The notes: generated by a model not told the origin, from the letters alone. A stretch of DNA of 64,000 nucleotides from an uncultured Porphyromonadaceae bacterium (GCA_947175645.1 CAMWNP010000004.1:62001-126000); one strand, 5' to 3'. Shown: positions 24,616 through 33,183, numbered from the stretch's first letter. A program made the numbers and translations.

Positions 24616-25137
24616 TCAGTCGTTATTGAGTATATAGTCCGTGACCTTCTGACGGGCTATGTGATATGTTGTCTTTAACGTGTTGACTGAAGTGTCGCAT
24701 ATCTCTGAAATCTCCTCGTAAGGCATCTCGTCGTAATATCGCAACTCGAACACCGTACGCTGCTTCTCCGATAACGTCAGCAATGCCTTCTGAAAGGTCA
24801 CTGCCATGGCATTGTCATAGTCAACATACTCACCATCTGTGAGTTGATGCGACAGTTCATCGGTCAGTTCTCCTTCGTTACGGTAACGCGACGCCATGAA
24901 TCTCGCTATCTCATTGACCGCTATTCTGTAAAGCCAGGGTCTAACTGCATTCTCTTCACGCAAATTGTCAAGCGAACGGTATGCCCTTATGAAAACCTCC
25001 TGCACCACATCATCAGCATCGTAGTGCGATACCACCTGCCTACGGACAAACCAGTAGATAGGCTCCCGGTAGCGATTCACAATCTCCGTGAATCTGTCCG
25101 CTATATGTGACTCAGATTTTTTCCGGCTAAAAAGCAT
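24616..25137 (-). CDS. ECF RNA polymerase sigma factor (173 aa)
   Basis: Region 2 is visible at about 15-85 (YDADDVVQEVFIRAYRSL, then RPWLYRIAVNEI), and region 4 at about 118-168 (LSEKQRTVFELRYYDEMPYEEI, SVNTLKTTYHIARQK). This is a typical two-domain ECF sigma factor. It heads a three-gene run with a small membrane protein and a Spy-like exported protein, so an envelope-stress regulon is plausible. Its stop-to-next-start gap is 78 nt. No specific promoter is seen upstream in the hairpin-rich spacer. Confidence 0.9.
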   Translation of the reverse strand: MLFSRKKSESHIADRFTEIVNRYREPIYWFVRRQVVSHYDADDVVQEVFIRAYRSLDNLREENAVRPWLYRIAVNEIARFMASRYRNEGELTDELSHQLTDGEYVDYDNAMAVTFQKALLTLSEKQRTVFELRYYDEMPYEEISEICDTSVNTLKTTYHIARQKVTDYILNND

Positions 25138-25627
25138 TTAAAGTGATTCCTTTTTACGTCTATTTCAATCAACTACACTCCTAAGACCCCGCTCATCAGC
25201 CAAAGTTTATTCAACACCGCAAAAAATTTTCAGATCACGTTTCACAAAATTTATTAATACATAGGTAGTAGCCGTTGCAGTTTAAAGCACCACCGGTTAA
25301 ATCCGGATAGCACCCCGCCATGTCCACCCAGTCTGACTTGTATATCAACCCAGTCCGACCTGATCGAACCATGGCTGGGGCGTCCTGTCAAGGACGCTGA
25401 TTTTTCGTAACCCCGTACGCCGGCAGGCGTGCGGGGTAAAGCATCAACTTATAGTGTTGGCGTCCGACTGAGGACGCCGATTAAATCCGGATAGACCCTC
25501 ATCCGCCCCTTCACGCCGACACGACCATGCATGTCCCAGGACCGTTTTACCCATTCACCCACGGAAACAAAAAAGGCACCACAACACCACTGTGGTACCC
25601 CTAAAAAATTTATATACTAATCTTTAA
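25138..25627. other. Hairpin-rich intergenic region between two sigma genes
   Basis: This 490-nt stretch has no credible gene. It contains three strong hairpins (25380-25478), two exact 14-nt copies of TTAAATCCGGATAG (25297-25310 and 25481-25494), and CAGTCTGAC/CAGTCCGAC motifs that recur near 63955. A 15-nt sequence, GACGCCGATTAAATC (25473-25487), is repeated at 63910-63924. Confidence 0.65.
25380..25478. repeat. Three consecutive stem-loops, possible structured RNA or repeat
   Basis: Stem 1: GCGTCC/GGACGC (25380-25397). Stem 2: 11 bp, CCCCGTACGCC/GGCGTGCGGGG, with a GGCA loop (25411-25436). Stem 3: GGCGTCC/GGACGCC (25459-25478). Stems 1 and 3 share the same sequence. Orientation cannot be decided because the inverted repeats read alike on both strands. 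Confidence 0.5.
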
Positions 25628-26218
25628 TCAGAGCGTAAGCGCTATATTCTTCTCCTTGGCCAGTTTACGCAAGTGAAGCAGCGCATAACGCATACGGCCA
25701 AGCGCCGTGTTGATGCTCACATTCGTAGTCTCGGCTATCTCCTTGAAACTCATGTTACGGTAGAACCGCATTTCAATAACCTCCCGCTGTGACTCCGGAA
25801 GTTCACGAACCAGATCGCGCACATCTTCAAGAATCTGCGACTCAACCAGAAAATCCTCTATGTTATTATCCGCTAAATCCTTGCGGTTCAGCACGTCAAT
25901 CTCCTCATTATCTATCGAAACCAAAGCCTGAGCCTTGTTCTGACGGAAATAATCAATTATGATGTTACGTGCTATGCGCGTCATCCACGCGGCAAACTTT
26001 CCGGCCTCGGAATAACGTCCCTGCTGGATAGTGGAAATAATCTTTACAAATGTTTCCTGGAATATGTCATCGGCAAGTTCCGGCGACTTCACAATGTGAA
26101 GGATATAAGAAAACAACTTATCCTTATGGCGGTGAAGCAGCGTATCGAAAGCCAGGTTGTTACCTTTAGCATAAGCGGCAATGAGATGCTCATCTGAAAG
26201 CCGTGTCAATTTTTGCAT
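25628..26218 (-). CDS. ECF-type RNA polymerase sigma factor (196 aa)
   Basis: Region 2 at about 10-85 (NLAFDTLLHRHKDKLFSYI, ELADDIFQETFVKI, FAAWMTRIARNIIIDYFR) and region 4 at about 130-185 (LPESQREVIEMRFYRNMSFKEI, NVSINTALGRMRYALLHL) are clear. The sequence resembles the sigma factor that is conserved in Bacteroidales core genomes as a single gene without an anti-sigma partner. It has its own well-formed promoter (26303-26334). No gene follows it closely, so it is probably monocistronic. Confidence 0.9.
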   Translation of the reverse strand: MQKLTRLSDEHLIAAYAKGNNLAFDTLLHRHKDKLFSYILHIVKSPELADDIFQETFVKIISTIQQGRYSEAGKFAAWMTRIARNIIIDYFRQNKAQALVSIDNEEIDVLNRKDLADNNIEDFLVESQILEDVRDLVRELPESQREVIEMRFYRNMSFKEIAETTNVSINTALGRMRYALLHLRKLAKEKNIALTL

Positions 26219-26302
26219 TACTTATTGGTTTTGATTTGAGTAATGTTCCGCTATAGGCAATTATCTTTTTAAGTTTATTATCAGGTTACAATTTCTTTAT
26301 TG

Positions 26303-26334
26303 CAAAAGTACAATTTTTTTTCCTATCCGCCAAA
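26303..26334 (-). promoter_or_regulatory. Promoter of the sigma gene at 25628
   Basis: On the minus strand: TTTG (26331-26334), a 20-nt spacer, and TACTTTTG (26303-26310). Sequence and spacing both match the Bacteroidetes consensus. The predicted leader is about 80 nt. Confidence 0.65.
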
Positions 26335-26516
26335 CACACGGAGCCAAATTTTTCCGTTTTAAGATTTATTATAACAATTTCTTTTGAAACAAATCAAATT
26401 TATTTTTCTTCAACACAATATCCATCCGCTCGCAACGTTATAGAATTGAAGCCGTAAGAAACAAACATACAATTCATTCATCCACCACTATTTCAACCCC
26501 TTACAATTATCTGCCT

Positions 26517-26687
26517 ATGAAGGAAAACATTACTCAGCAAGAAAACAATGAAAAACAAGTGAAAGAATCTCATAAAACAGTTTCTCCAAAACAGTCGACC
26601 CTCGATTTCATAATGCAGTTCGCCCGCTCATGCCGCCCCGTGGCCGCAAAAATGCCCGCAGGCCTGAATGTTATTTCCGCAAACTGA
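26517..26687 (+). CDS. Small conserved-looking protein (56 aa)
   Basis: An open frame begins MKENITQQENNEKQ, is polar for about 25 residues, and then has the compact segment QSTLDFIMQFARSCRPVAAK before a short tail ending VISAN. Codon use looks like its neighbours. I recall similar small Bacteroidales proteins with a TLDFI-QFAR core, so I think it is a real gene, but cannot check. There is no signal peptide or membrane segment. It lies 121 nt upstream of rpsF, which has its own promoter, so the two are probably separate. Confidence 0.6.
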   Translation: MKENITQQENNEKQVKESHKTVSPKQSTLDFIMQFARSCRPVAAKMPAGLNVISAN

Positions 26688-26739
26688 TACGGACTACACC
26701 CTCACCACTCCATCTTTTCCTGAAGTAAACAGCGAAAAA

Positions 26740-26771
26740 TTTGGCTGAGCGAAAAAATTTCACTACCTTTG
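26740..26771 (+). promoter_or_regulatory. Promoter of rpsF-rpsR-rplI
   Basis: TTTG (26740-26743), a 20-nt spacer, and TACCTTTG (26764-26771). This is a textbook Bacteroidetes promoter and gives a leader of about 30 nt before rpsF. Confidence 0.75.
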
Positions 26772-26808
26772 CATCCGCAATTTAAATCAATTATTAATTT
26801 TTATAAAC

Positions 26809-27174
26809 ATGAAGTACGAAACCGTTTTCATTTTAACTCCCGTTTTGTCTGATGTTCAGATGAAGGAAGCGGTAGACAAATTCACCAAAGTGCTCGCCGA
26901 CAACGGCGCTACTGTGGTGAATGAAGAACTCTGGGGTCTGCGTAAACTCGCCTATCCCATCGAGAAGAAAAGCACCGGATTCTATGTTCTCGTTGAATTC
27001 GAAGGCGCTCCAACTGTAGTCAAGAAACTCGAAACCGCTTATCGCCGTGACGAACGCGTGATCCGTTTCCTCACCTTCCGTCTTGACAAATATGCAGCAG
27101 AATACGCCGCTAAACGTCGTAGCCTCAAAGCCGACAAAAAAGAAGAAGTAGTTGTAGAAGTAAAGGAGGACTAA
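26809..27174 (+). CDS. rpsF: 30S ribosomal protein S6
   Basis: The 121-residue protein starts [15 protein letters not shown] and contains [17 protein letters not shown] and [19 protein letters not shown], all S6 hallmarks. The C-terminal extension is Lys/Glu rich. S6 binds S18 on the 30S platform, and the next gene encodes S18, 3 nt downstream. Confidence 0.97.
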   Translation: MKYETVFILTPVLSDVQMKEAVDKFTKVLADNGATVVNEELWGLRKLAYPIEKKSTGFYVLVEFEGAPTVVKKLETAYRRDERVIRFLTFRLDKYAAEYAAKRRSLKADKKEEVVVEVKED

Positions 27175-27177
27175 ATC

Positions 27178-27444
27178 ATGGCACAGCAATCTGAAATCCG
27201 CTATCTCACTCCCATGTCTGTGGATGTGAAAAAGAAAAAATACTGCCGTTTCAAACGCAGCGGTATCAAATATGTTGATTACAAGGACCCCGAATTCCTC
27301 AAGAAATTCCTCAACGAGCAGGGCAAAATCCTTCCCCGCCGAATCACCGGAACTTCTCTGAAATTCCAGCGCCGTGTGGCTCAGGCCGTTAAACGTGCCC
27401 GTCACCTCGCTCTTCTCCCCTACGTAACCGACTTGATGAAATAA
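27178..27444 (+). CDS. rpsR: 30S ribosomal protein S18
   Basis: An 88-residue basic protein with [19 protein letters not shown] and [20 protein letters not shown], the S18 core that contacts S6. It is translated from an ATG 3 nt after rpsF and followed 22 nt later by rplI, the usual S6-S18-L9 operon. Confidence 0.97.
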   Translation: MAQQSEIRYLTPMSVDVKKKKYCRFKRSGIKYVDYKDPEFLKKFLNEQGKILPRRITGTSLKFQRRVAQAVKRARHLALLPYVTDLMK

Positions 27445-27466
27445 CCCCTTAAAGCACTGAATTTTT

Positions 27467-27910
27467 ATGAAAATCATTCTCAAAGAAGACGTTCATAACC
27501 TTGGATACAAGGATGACGTGGTGGAAGTAAAGGACGGTTACGGTCGTAACTACCTTATCCCCACCGGCAAAGCCGTAATCGCTTCCGAGTCAGCGCTTAA
27601 GGTACTGGCTGAAAACCAGCGTCAGCGCGCTCACAAACTCGCTAAAATCAAAGAAGACGCTCAGAACCTCGCCGCTTCTCTCGAAGGCGTGGCTCTCACA
27701 ATCGGCGCCAAAACCAGCGCTACCGGCACCATCTTCGGTTCTGTTAACGCTATCCAGATCGCTGAAGCACTCGAAAAACTCGGCTTCAACATCGACCGCA
27801 AAGTTATCGAAATCAAACAGTCTGTTAAAGAAGTCGGCAACTACAACGCAATCCTCAAACTCCACAAGGATGTAACCGTTGAACTTCCCTTCGAAGTTGT
27901 TGCTGAATAA
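27467..27910 (+). CDS. rplI: 50S ribosomal protein L9
   Basis: The 147-residue protein has the N-terminal L9 motif EDVHNLGYKDDVVEVKDGYG followed by RNYLIPTGKA, a connecting helix (to about residue 75) and the C-terminal domain with TGTIFGSVNA. L9 binds 23S rRNA near L1 stalk. It is last in the operon; a strong hairpin (27958-27995) follows. Confidence 0.97.
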   Translation: MKIILKEDVHNLGYKDDVVEVKDGYGRNYLIPTGKAVIASESALKVLAENQRQRAHKLAKIKEDAQNLAASLEGVALTIGAKTSATGTIFGSVNAIQIAEALEKLGFNIDRKVIEIKQSVKEVGNYNAILKLHKDVTVELPFEVVAE

Positions 27911-27957
27911 GCCAACGCCAACAGACTTTTCCGTCCAAACACGGAGATAAACCTAAA

Positions 27958-27995
27958 GAGGGTATGTCAAAATTTCTCGTTTTTGACATACCCTC
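27958..27995 (+). terminator. Terminator after rplI
   Basis: GAGGGTATGTCAAAA / TTTTTGACATACCCTC, a long near-perfect stem, ends in TCTCTATTT. It is another member of the GAGGGT-TGTCA hairpin family. Confidence 0.75.
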
Positions 27996-28060
27996 TCTAT
28001 TTGCGAGACTTACTGGCGAATCCGCCAAGATGAAGCCTGTTTCTTGTTTTATCCTCAATA

Positions 28061-28306
28061 CTATGGTTTTTTATTGAACAGCGAAAGTATCCACAGGAAC
28101 ACAATCGCTCCGATTGTCGCTGTCACCAGACTACCGATGATTCCGGTAAAATCAAAACCTACCATTCCAAGCAGCCAGCCGCCAAGGACACTACCTATTA
28201 TTCCTACTACCATATTTACCAGGCAACCGTAACCACTGCCCTGCATAAGTCGTCCGGCAATTGCACCGGCACAAATACCTATCAAAATAAACCAGATAAA
28301 CTCCAT
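28061..28306 (-). CDS. GlsB/YeaQ/YmgE family membrane protein (81 aa)
   Basis: A small, strongly hydrophobic protein with three segments (about 2-22, 27-47, 55-76) and glycine-rich turns (GMVGFDFTGIIGS). Sequence features match the transglycosylase-associated YeaQ/YmgE family, which are small envelope proteins often induced by stress; their molecular role is unclear. It stands alone between rplI (convergent) and ilvC, with 119 nt to the end of ilvC. Confidence 0.88.
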   Translation of the reverse strand: MEFIWFILIGICAGAIAGRLMQGSGYGCLVNMVVGIIGSVLGGWLLGMVGFDFTGIIGSLVTATIGAIVFLWILSLFNKKP

Positions 28307-28376
28307 ATCACATAATTTTAATTGTTCTACCTATATAACAACAGCCCGGCGCTTTTGGTTTAACTTTGTTAACACT

Positions 28377-28405
28377 AAAAAGGGCCACCCTCAGGCATCC
28401 CTTTT
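28377..28405 (-). terminator. Terminator after ilvC
   Basis: The minus strand reads AAAAGGG ... CCCTTTTT with a 14-nt loop, 20 nt after the ilvC stop. The T-run after the GC stem fits intrinsic termination. Confidence 0.55.
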
Positions 28406-28425
28406 ATAGTTACGTAAAAAAAACT

Positions 28426-29469
28426 TTAATCGTTTTCAGGGCGAAGTTGACGCACTGTGGCGGCAGCCTGCCACATCTCGCTCTCACGCAGTTGACGCAG
28501 TTCCTCGTTAAGTTTCTCGCGGTAGTCAGGCTGCGAATTGGAGTCAATTGATTTCTGCGCTTCCTCTCCGCTCTTCACACTTGCATAGAGTTCCTGAACG
28601 ACAGGCTTGATGGCATCGTGGAACGGACCCATCCAGTCAAGCGCGCCACGCTGTGCGGTGGTTGAGCAGTTGGCGTACATCCAGTCCATACCTTTTGCTG
28701 CAAACAGAGGCATAAGCGACTGAGTAAGTTCCTCCACTGTTTCATTGAACGCCTCGGAAGGTGTATGTCCGTTTTCACGCAGAACCTCATACTGAGCCAG
28801 GAACAGACCCTGGATTGCACCCATCAGGGAGCCGCGTTCTCCGGTGAGGTCTGAGATTGCCTCACGGTGGAAAGTGGTCTCGAACAGATAACCTGAACCT
28901 ATACCTATGCCCAGAGCAAGCGTACGCTCAAGTGCCTTGCCTGTAAAATCCTGATATACGGCGAACGAAGAGTTCACCCCGCGACCTTCCAGGAACATTG
29001 AGCGGAGCGAGGCTCCTGATCCTTTGGGAGCCACCATGACCACATCCACGTCAGCCGGAGGAACAACACCGGTGCGGTCGCTCCAGGTGATGGCGAAACC
29101 GTGTGAGAAATATAAAGTCTTGCCCTCTGTCAGATGTTTCTTTATTGTGGGCCAAACACTCATCACGGCCGCATCAGAAAGCAGACACATGATCACGGTG
29201 CCCCGCTTGCATGCTTCCTCAATGCTGAAAAGTGTCTCGCCGGGAACCCATCCGTCCTTTACAGCCTTGTCAAAGGTCTTTCCTTCACGTTGACCAACAA
29301 TAACATTGAATCCGTTGTCACGCAGATTCTGGCTCTGACCGGGACCCTGCACACCGTAGCCGATAACGGCTATAGTATCGTTCTTAAGTATCTCACGTGC
29401 TTTTTCCAGGGGAAACTCCTGGCGTGTAACGACGGTTTCTTCAACGCCGCCAAAATTCAGTATTGCCAT
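28426..29469 (-). CDS. ilvC: Ketol-acid reductoisomerase
   Basis: It isomerises and reduces acetolactate or acetohydroxybutyrate for valine, leucine and isoleucine. The NADPH-binding N-domain has VIGYGVQGPGQSQNLRDNG (about 35-54). The knotted C-domain carries the metal-binding acids in the SDLTGERG and FNETVEELTQSL regions. At 347 residues it is the short, class I form. It is monocistronic, driven from 29498-29528, and divergent from thrA. The usual ilvBN partners are not near. Confidence 0.96.
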   Translation of the reverse strand: MAILNFGGVEETVVTRQEFPLEKAREILKNDTIAVIGYGVQGPGQSQNLRDNGFNVIVGQREGKTFDKAVKDGWVPGETLFSIEEACKRGTVIMCLLSDAAVMSVWPTIKKHLTEGKTLYFSHGFAITWSDRTGVVPPADVDVVMVAPKGSGASLRSMFLEGRGVNSSFAVYQDFTGKALERTLALGIGIGSGYLFETTFHREAISDLTGERGSLMGAIQGLFLAQYEVLRENGHTPSEAFNETVEELTQSLMPLFAAKGMDWMYANCSTTAQRGALDWMGPFHDAIKPVVQELYASVKSGEEAQKSIDSNSQPDYREKLNEELRQLRESEMWQAAATVRQLRPEND

Positions 29470-29497
29470 ATTCTTATGTTTATTTCTGTTTATACTG

Positions 29498-29528
29498 CAA
29501 ATTTAAACAATTATGCCTGATTACGCAA
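29498..29528 (-). promoter_or_regulatory. Promoter of ilvC
   Basis: On the minus strand: TTTG (29525-29528), a 19-nt spacer, and TAAATTTG (29498-29505). The predicted leader is about 25 nt. It sits inside the 136-nt divergent region shared with thrA. Confidence 0.65.
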
Positions 29529-29588
29529 AAGATTATAACATTTTTAATTTCCACAGTTCAAACCAAGGCTTTATTTATCAATTTTTCG

Positions 29589-29596
29589 TAACTTTG
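29589..29596 (+). promoter_or_regulatory. -7 promoter box of thrA
   Basis: TAACTTTG ends 9 nt before the ATG at 29606. Transcription would begin within a few nucleotides of the start codon, so thrA mRNA is probably leaderless or almost so. No strong -33 element is seen. Confidence 0.55.
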
Positions 29597-29605
29597 TCAA
29601 GTATT

Positions 29606-32038
29606 ATGAAAGTATTGAAATTCGGAGGTACTTCGGTGGGAACAGCCGAAAGTCTCCAGCAGGTTAAAAACATCGTCTGTTCACAGTCGCAGCCCGTGGT
29701 TGTGGTAGTTTCCGCCCTCGGAGGAGTCACTGACCGTCTGATCACCACGGCCCGGATGGCCGCTGACGGAAACTCAGGATATGAGGATCTATACAACGAC
29801 ATTGCCGGACGACATCTCAAAATGATCTCTGACCTTTTCTCTAACGGTGAGGCTGATGAGGTCCGACTGACGGTCACACCCATGCTGGATGAACTCGGGA
29901 ACATATTCCGTGGAATTTTCCTTATCCGTGACCTCTCTGACCGCACTCTTGACATAGTTGTCAGTTACGGCGAGAGAATCTCGTCGATAATTACGGCAGC
30001 ACTTACCGGCGCACGACATGCCGACTCATGCTCTTTCATCCGGACTCGCCGCAAGGGAGGTGTGAACATTCTTGACCAGGCAGCGACATCAGCGCTCGTG
30101 GCTCAAAACTTCGCAGGAGAACTGCCTCCGGTAACCGTGGTGGGCGGATTCATCTCACGTGGGGAAAACGGTGAGATAACCAATCTGGGACGCGGTGGCT
30201 CGGACTACACCGCCGCTCTGCTCGCCGCTGAACTCGGAGCGGAGGAACTGCAGATATGGACCGATGTGGACGGATTCATGACTGCCGACCCCCGTGTCAT
30301 CGACAAGGCCTACGTAATCGACACCCTCTCATTTGTCGAAGCAATGGAACTCTGCAACTTCGGGGCAAAGGTCGTCTACCCTCCCACAATCTATCCGGTA
30401 TTCCACAGCAACATACCCCTGTTGATAAAAAACACATTCAACCCCGGGGCTCCCGGCACACGGGTAACAAGAAATTCTATAGCATCGGACAAACCCATCA
30501 AGGGCATATCTTCCATAAACGACACCTGCCTCATAACGGTCACCGGACTCGGAATGGTGGGTATCGTAGGTATAAACGCACGCATATTCAACACACTGGC
30601 TGAAGCGGGTGTAAGCGTGTTCCTCGTTTCTCAGACCGCCAGTGAAAACAACACCTCATTCGCCGTCAAGAATGCAGATGCCGAAACTGCCGTCAGGGTG
30701 CTTCGAGAAGAATTTTCAAAAGAACTGGTGGAGGGACAGATATCTTCCATCACCCCGCGACACAACATGGCTACCGTTGCTGTGGTGGGAGAAAACATGC
30801 GAAACACCCCCGGAATTGCGGGTAAACTCTATAACACCTTAGGAAAGAACGGCATAAACGTGGTGGCATCAGCCCAGGGTGCCTCGGAAATCAACATCTC
30901 GTTCGTGGTAAACCTTGAGGATCTCGACAAGACTCTCCACGTGATCCACGACTCCCTGTTCCTCTCAGAAACACAGGTTCTGAACCTATTCATTGCCGGC
31001 ATCGGACAGGTGGGACGCCACCTGCTGCGCCAGATAAAACGACAGCAGGCCAAACTGCTCGACTCAAAACGTCTTGAAATACGAGTGGTGGGCATTGCAA
31101 ACTCTCGCAAAGCACTCTTCAATCCTGACGGTATTGACATCGACAATTTCCGTGACATACTTGAATCAGAAGGCATACCCGTGACCCCGGATATTCTACG
31201 TGACAGAATCATCAGCATGGACATGTATAATTCCGTGTTTGTTGACTGCACGGCTTCAAAAGATATAGCCGCTCTCTATCCCGAATTACTTCAACACAAC
31301 ATAAATGTGGTGGCAGCCAACAAGATAGCAGCGTCAGGCGACTATGAAACATACCGCTCGATGAAGGATGAAGCACAGCGCCGCGACATCAAGTTCCTAT
31401 TTGAGACCAACGTTGGAGCAGGTCTGCCCATCATCAGCACCATAAACAATTTCATCAACTCCGGCGACTCCATAATACGCATCGAAGCAGTAGTTTCCGG
31501 AACCATGAACTTCATTCTTGACCGCGTGGAAAAAGGAATACCTTTTTCTGAAGCAGTGCAAAGCGCCATGAAGGAAGGTTATTGCGAACCGGATCCACGA
31601 ATTGACCTGAGCGGAAGCGATGTAGTCCGCAAAATTACGATACTCGCCCGTGAGGCAGGATACCGCCCGGAACAATCCGACGTCAACGTCACTCCTCTCC
31701 TTCCGGAATCGCTATTCAAAGGCACAACACAGGAGTTCATCGACCAACTTCCCGCCCATGACCCCACATTCGCCCGAGTCGCCGCTCAAGCCGCTGAAAA
31801 AGGAGAACGGCTACGCTACATGGCCACACTGTCGCCTGACGGTTCCACGGCTGTCGGACTTTGCTCCATACCTCCCGGTCATCCCTTCTTCGAACTGGAA
31901 AGTTGCAACAACATCATAGCAATCACCACCGACCGCTATCTTGAATATCCCATTATAATAAAAGGTTACGGCGCAGGAGCAGAAGTTACTGCCGCCGGAG
32001 TGTTCGCCGATATAATAAACATAGCAAATATCCGTTAA
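29606..32038 (+). CDS. thrA: Bifunctional aspartokinase / homoserine dehydrogenase
   Basis: The fused enzyme does the first and third steps of threonine synthesis. The aspartokinase domain starts MKVLKFGGTSVG; two ACT domains (about 310-455) could bind threonine; homoserine dehydrogenase begins near residue 460 (IAGIGQVGRHLL) and carries NKIAASGDYE and EGYCEPDPR. I chose 29606 because the longer frame start at 29513 adds 31 unrelated residues and covers the promoter box. The length is 810 residues, as expected. A threonine-synthase-like gene follows after 80 nt, but no homoserine kinase gene is present here. Confidence 0.96.
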   Translation: MKVLKFGGTSVGTAESLQQVKNIVCSQSQPVVVVVSALGGVTDRLITTARMAADGNSGYEDLYNDIAGRHLKMISDLFSNGEADEVRLTVTPMLDELGNIFRGIFLIRDLSDRTLDIVVSYGERISSIITAALTGARHADSCSFIRTRRKGGVNILDQAATSALVAQNFAGELPPVTVVGGFISRGENGEITNLGRGGSDYTAALLAAELGAEELQIWTDVDGFMTADPRVIDKAYVIDTLSFVEAMELCNFGAKVVYPPTIYPVFHSNIPLLIKNTFNPGAPGTRVTRNSIASDKPIKGISSINDTCLITVTGLGMVGIVGINARIFNTLAEAGVSVFLVSQTASENNTSFAVKNADAETAVRVLREEFSKELVEGQISSITPRHNMATVAVVGENMRNTPGIAGKLYNTLGKNGINVVASAQGASEINISFVVNLEDLDKTLHVIHDSLFLSETQVLNLFIAGIGQVGRHLLRQIKRQQAKLLDSKRLEIRVVGIANSRKALFNPDGIDIDNFRDILESEGIPVTPDILRDRIISMDMYNSVFVDCTASKDIAALYPELLQHNINVVAANKIAASGDYETYRSMKDEAQRRDIKFLFETNVGAGLPIISTINNFINSGDSIIRIEAVVSGTMNFILDRVEKGIPFSEAVQSAMKEGYCEPDPRIDLSGSDVVRKITILAREAGYRPEQSDVNVTPLLPESLFKGTTQEFIDQLPAHDPTFARVAAQAAEKGERLRYMATLSPDGSTAVGLCSIPPGHPFFELESCNNIIAITTDRYLEYPIIIKGYGAGAEVTAAGVFADIINIANIR

Positions 32039-32118
32039 CATAATATGACCTCGTGGCCTCATGGCCGCGAAGCCCGGTCAGAATATGTCCGATATATATA
32101 ACCTAAACCAATGATGCC

Positions 32119-33183
32119 ATGAGATATAAACCCGTCAGAGGAAACAGTGCGAGCGTAGGGCTGATGGAAGCGGTTCTCAACTGCTTCACCCGCGATGGCG
32201 CGTTATATCTTCCCGAGCACTTCCCCGTCATTCCGCGTGCCTTCTTCAACAACATAGCCGACATGAGTCTTCAGGAGATAGGCTACGTGGTTACAAACAT
32301 GCTTTTCGGTGAGGATCTGCCATCGGAAACCATCAAGAACGTAACTGACAAAGCACTCTCATTCCCGGTTCCGTTGTCCAGAATCAGCGAAAACGAATTC
32401 ACCCTCGACCTCACTCAGGGACCTACCCGCAATTACAACGATATTGGAGCACGTGTCCTGGCGGAAATGTTCAAGCAACATCCAAACCGCAACCACTGCA
32501 ACATGATTGTCACCGCTTCAACCGGCACTCTCTCAGCAATAGCGGAAGCATTTCATGATATCCCCAACGTAACCACTTTCGCCATCTACCCCTCGGGAGA
32601 ACTCAGCCCCAACCGGCGCGAGCACCTCCTGAACTACGGAAAATCCGTCGTTCCCGTGGAAGTAAGCGGTACTCTTAGGGAATGTCGCTCCATTGTACGC
32701 GATCTTTTCACAGACCATGAACTGCGCGACACTCTCAGGCTCATCTCCGGAAACTCGGCGAACATAGCCATCCTCCTTCCGCGTGTGATTTTCTTCTTCT
32801 ATGCCTATGCCCGGCTCAGGCAACTCAATCTTCCCCTGGAAAAAGTGGTGATCGCCATCCCCACTCGTAACTTCGGAAACCTCACCTCTGCCCTGATAGC
32901 CAACCGCATGGGACTCCCTGTGAGCCGCTTCATTGCAGTAAATCCCGATGGCGCCGACCCGGAATTCATAAGCGACATACGCCTGGCTTCACTCCACGGA
33001 ACCGCATCTGCCGCACAAATCTATTCACCGGCAAACAACCCCCTTTCCGCTGACGAAATATGCCTGCGGCTTGAGGCCGAACGTCCGCTCGACCATAACC
33101 CCAGACAGACAGCCCACCGGTCCGTGACACACATCTCTCCTTCTGTCATAGCACTCAAACGAATCATTCAATCCAAATCCTGA
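32119..33183 (+). CDS. Threonine-synthase-like protein lacking the PLP lysine (probable pseudoenzyme, 354 aa)
   Basis: The N-terminal domain (SLQEIGYVVTNMLF) and central fold match threonine synthase, and the RLISGNSANIAILLPR and NFGNLTSALIANRMGLP segments are recognisable. The PLP-binding Lys of the canonical GPTLAFKD motif is Asn107 here (GPTRNYND, codon at 32437-32439). The phosphate-binding PSGNFGN is PTRNFGN, and SGDTGSA is ASTGTLSA. It is about 75 residues shorter than usual at the C-terminus. It cannot form the normal PLP Schiff base, so it is likely a regulatory or structural relic, or has a new function. The reading frame is intact, which argues for selection. Confidence 0.85.
   Translation: MRYKPVRGNSASVGLMEAVLNCFTRDGALYLPEHFPVIPRAFFNNIADMSLQEIGYVVTNMLFGEDLPSETIKNVTDKALSFPVPLSRISENEFTLDLTQGPTRNYNDIGARVLAEMFKQHPNRNHCNMIVTASTGTLSAIAEAFHDIPNVTTFAIYPSGELSPNRREHLLNYGKSVVPVEVSGTLRECRSIVRDLFTDHELRDTLRLISGNSANIAILLPRVIFFFYAYARLRQLNLPLEKVVIAIPTRNFGNLTSALIANRMGLPVSRFIAVNPDGADPEFISDIRLASLHGTASAAQIYSPANNPLSADEICLRLEAERPLDHNPRQTAHRSVTHISPSVIALKRIIQSKS

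Noticed and set aside
26833-27483. A 216-codon open frame on the minus strand across rpsF-rpsR
   Set aside because: Opposite to two certain ribosomal protein genes and without start-region features.
28362-28369. TAACTTTG box on the plus strand near 28365
   Set aside because: It points towards the end of ilvC with no gene to drive, and has no -33 partner.
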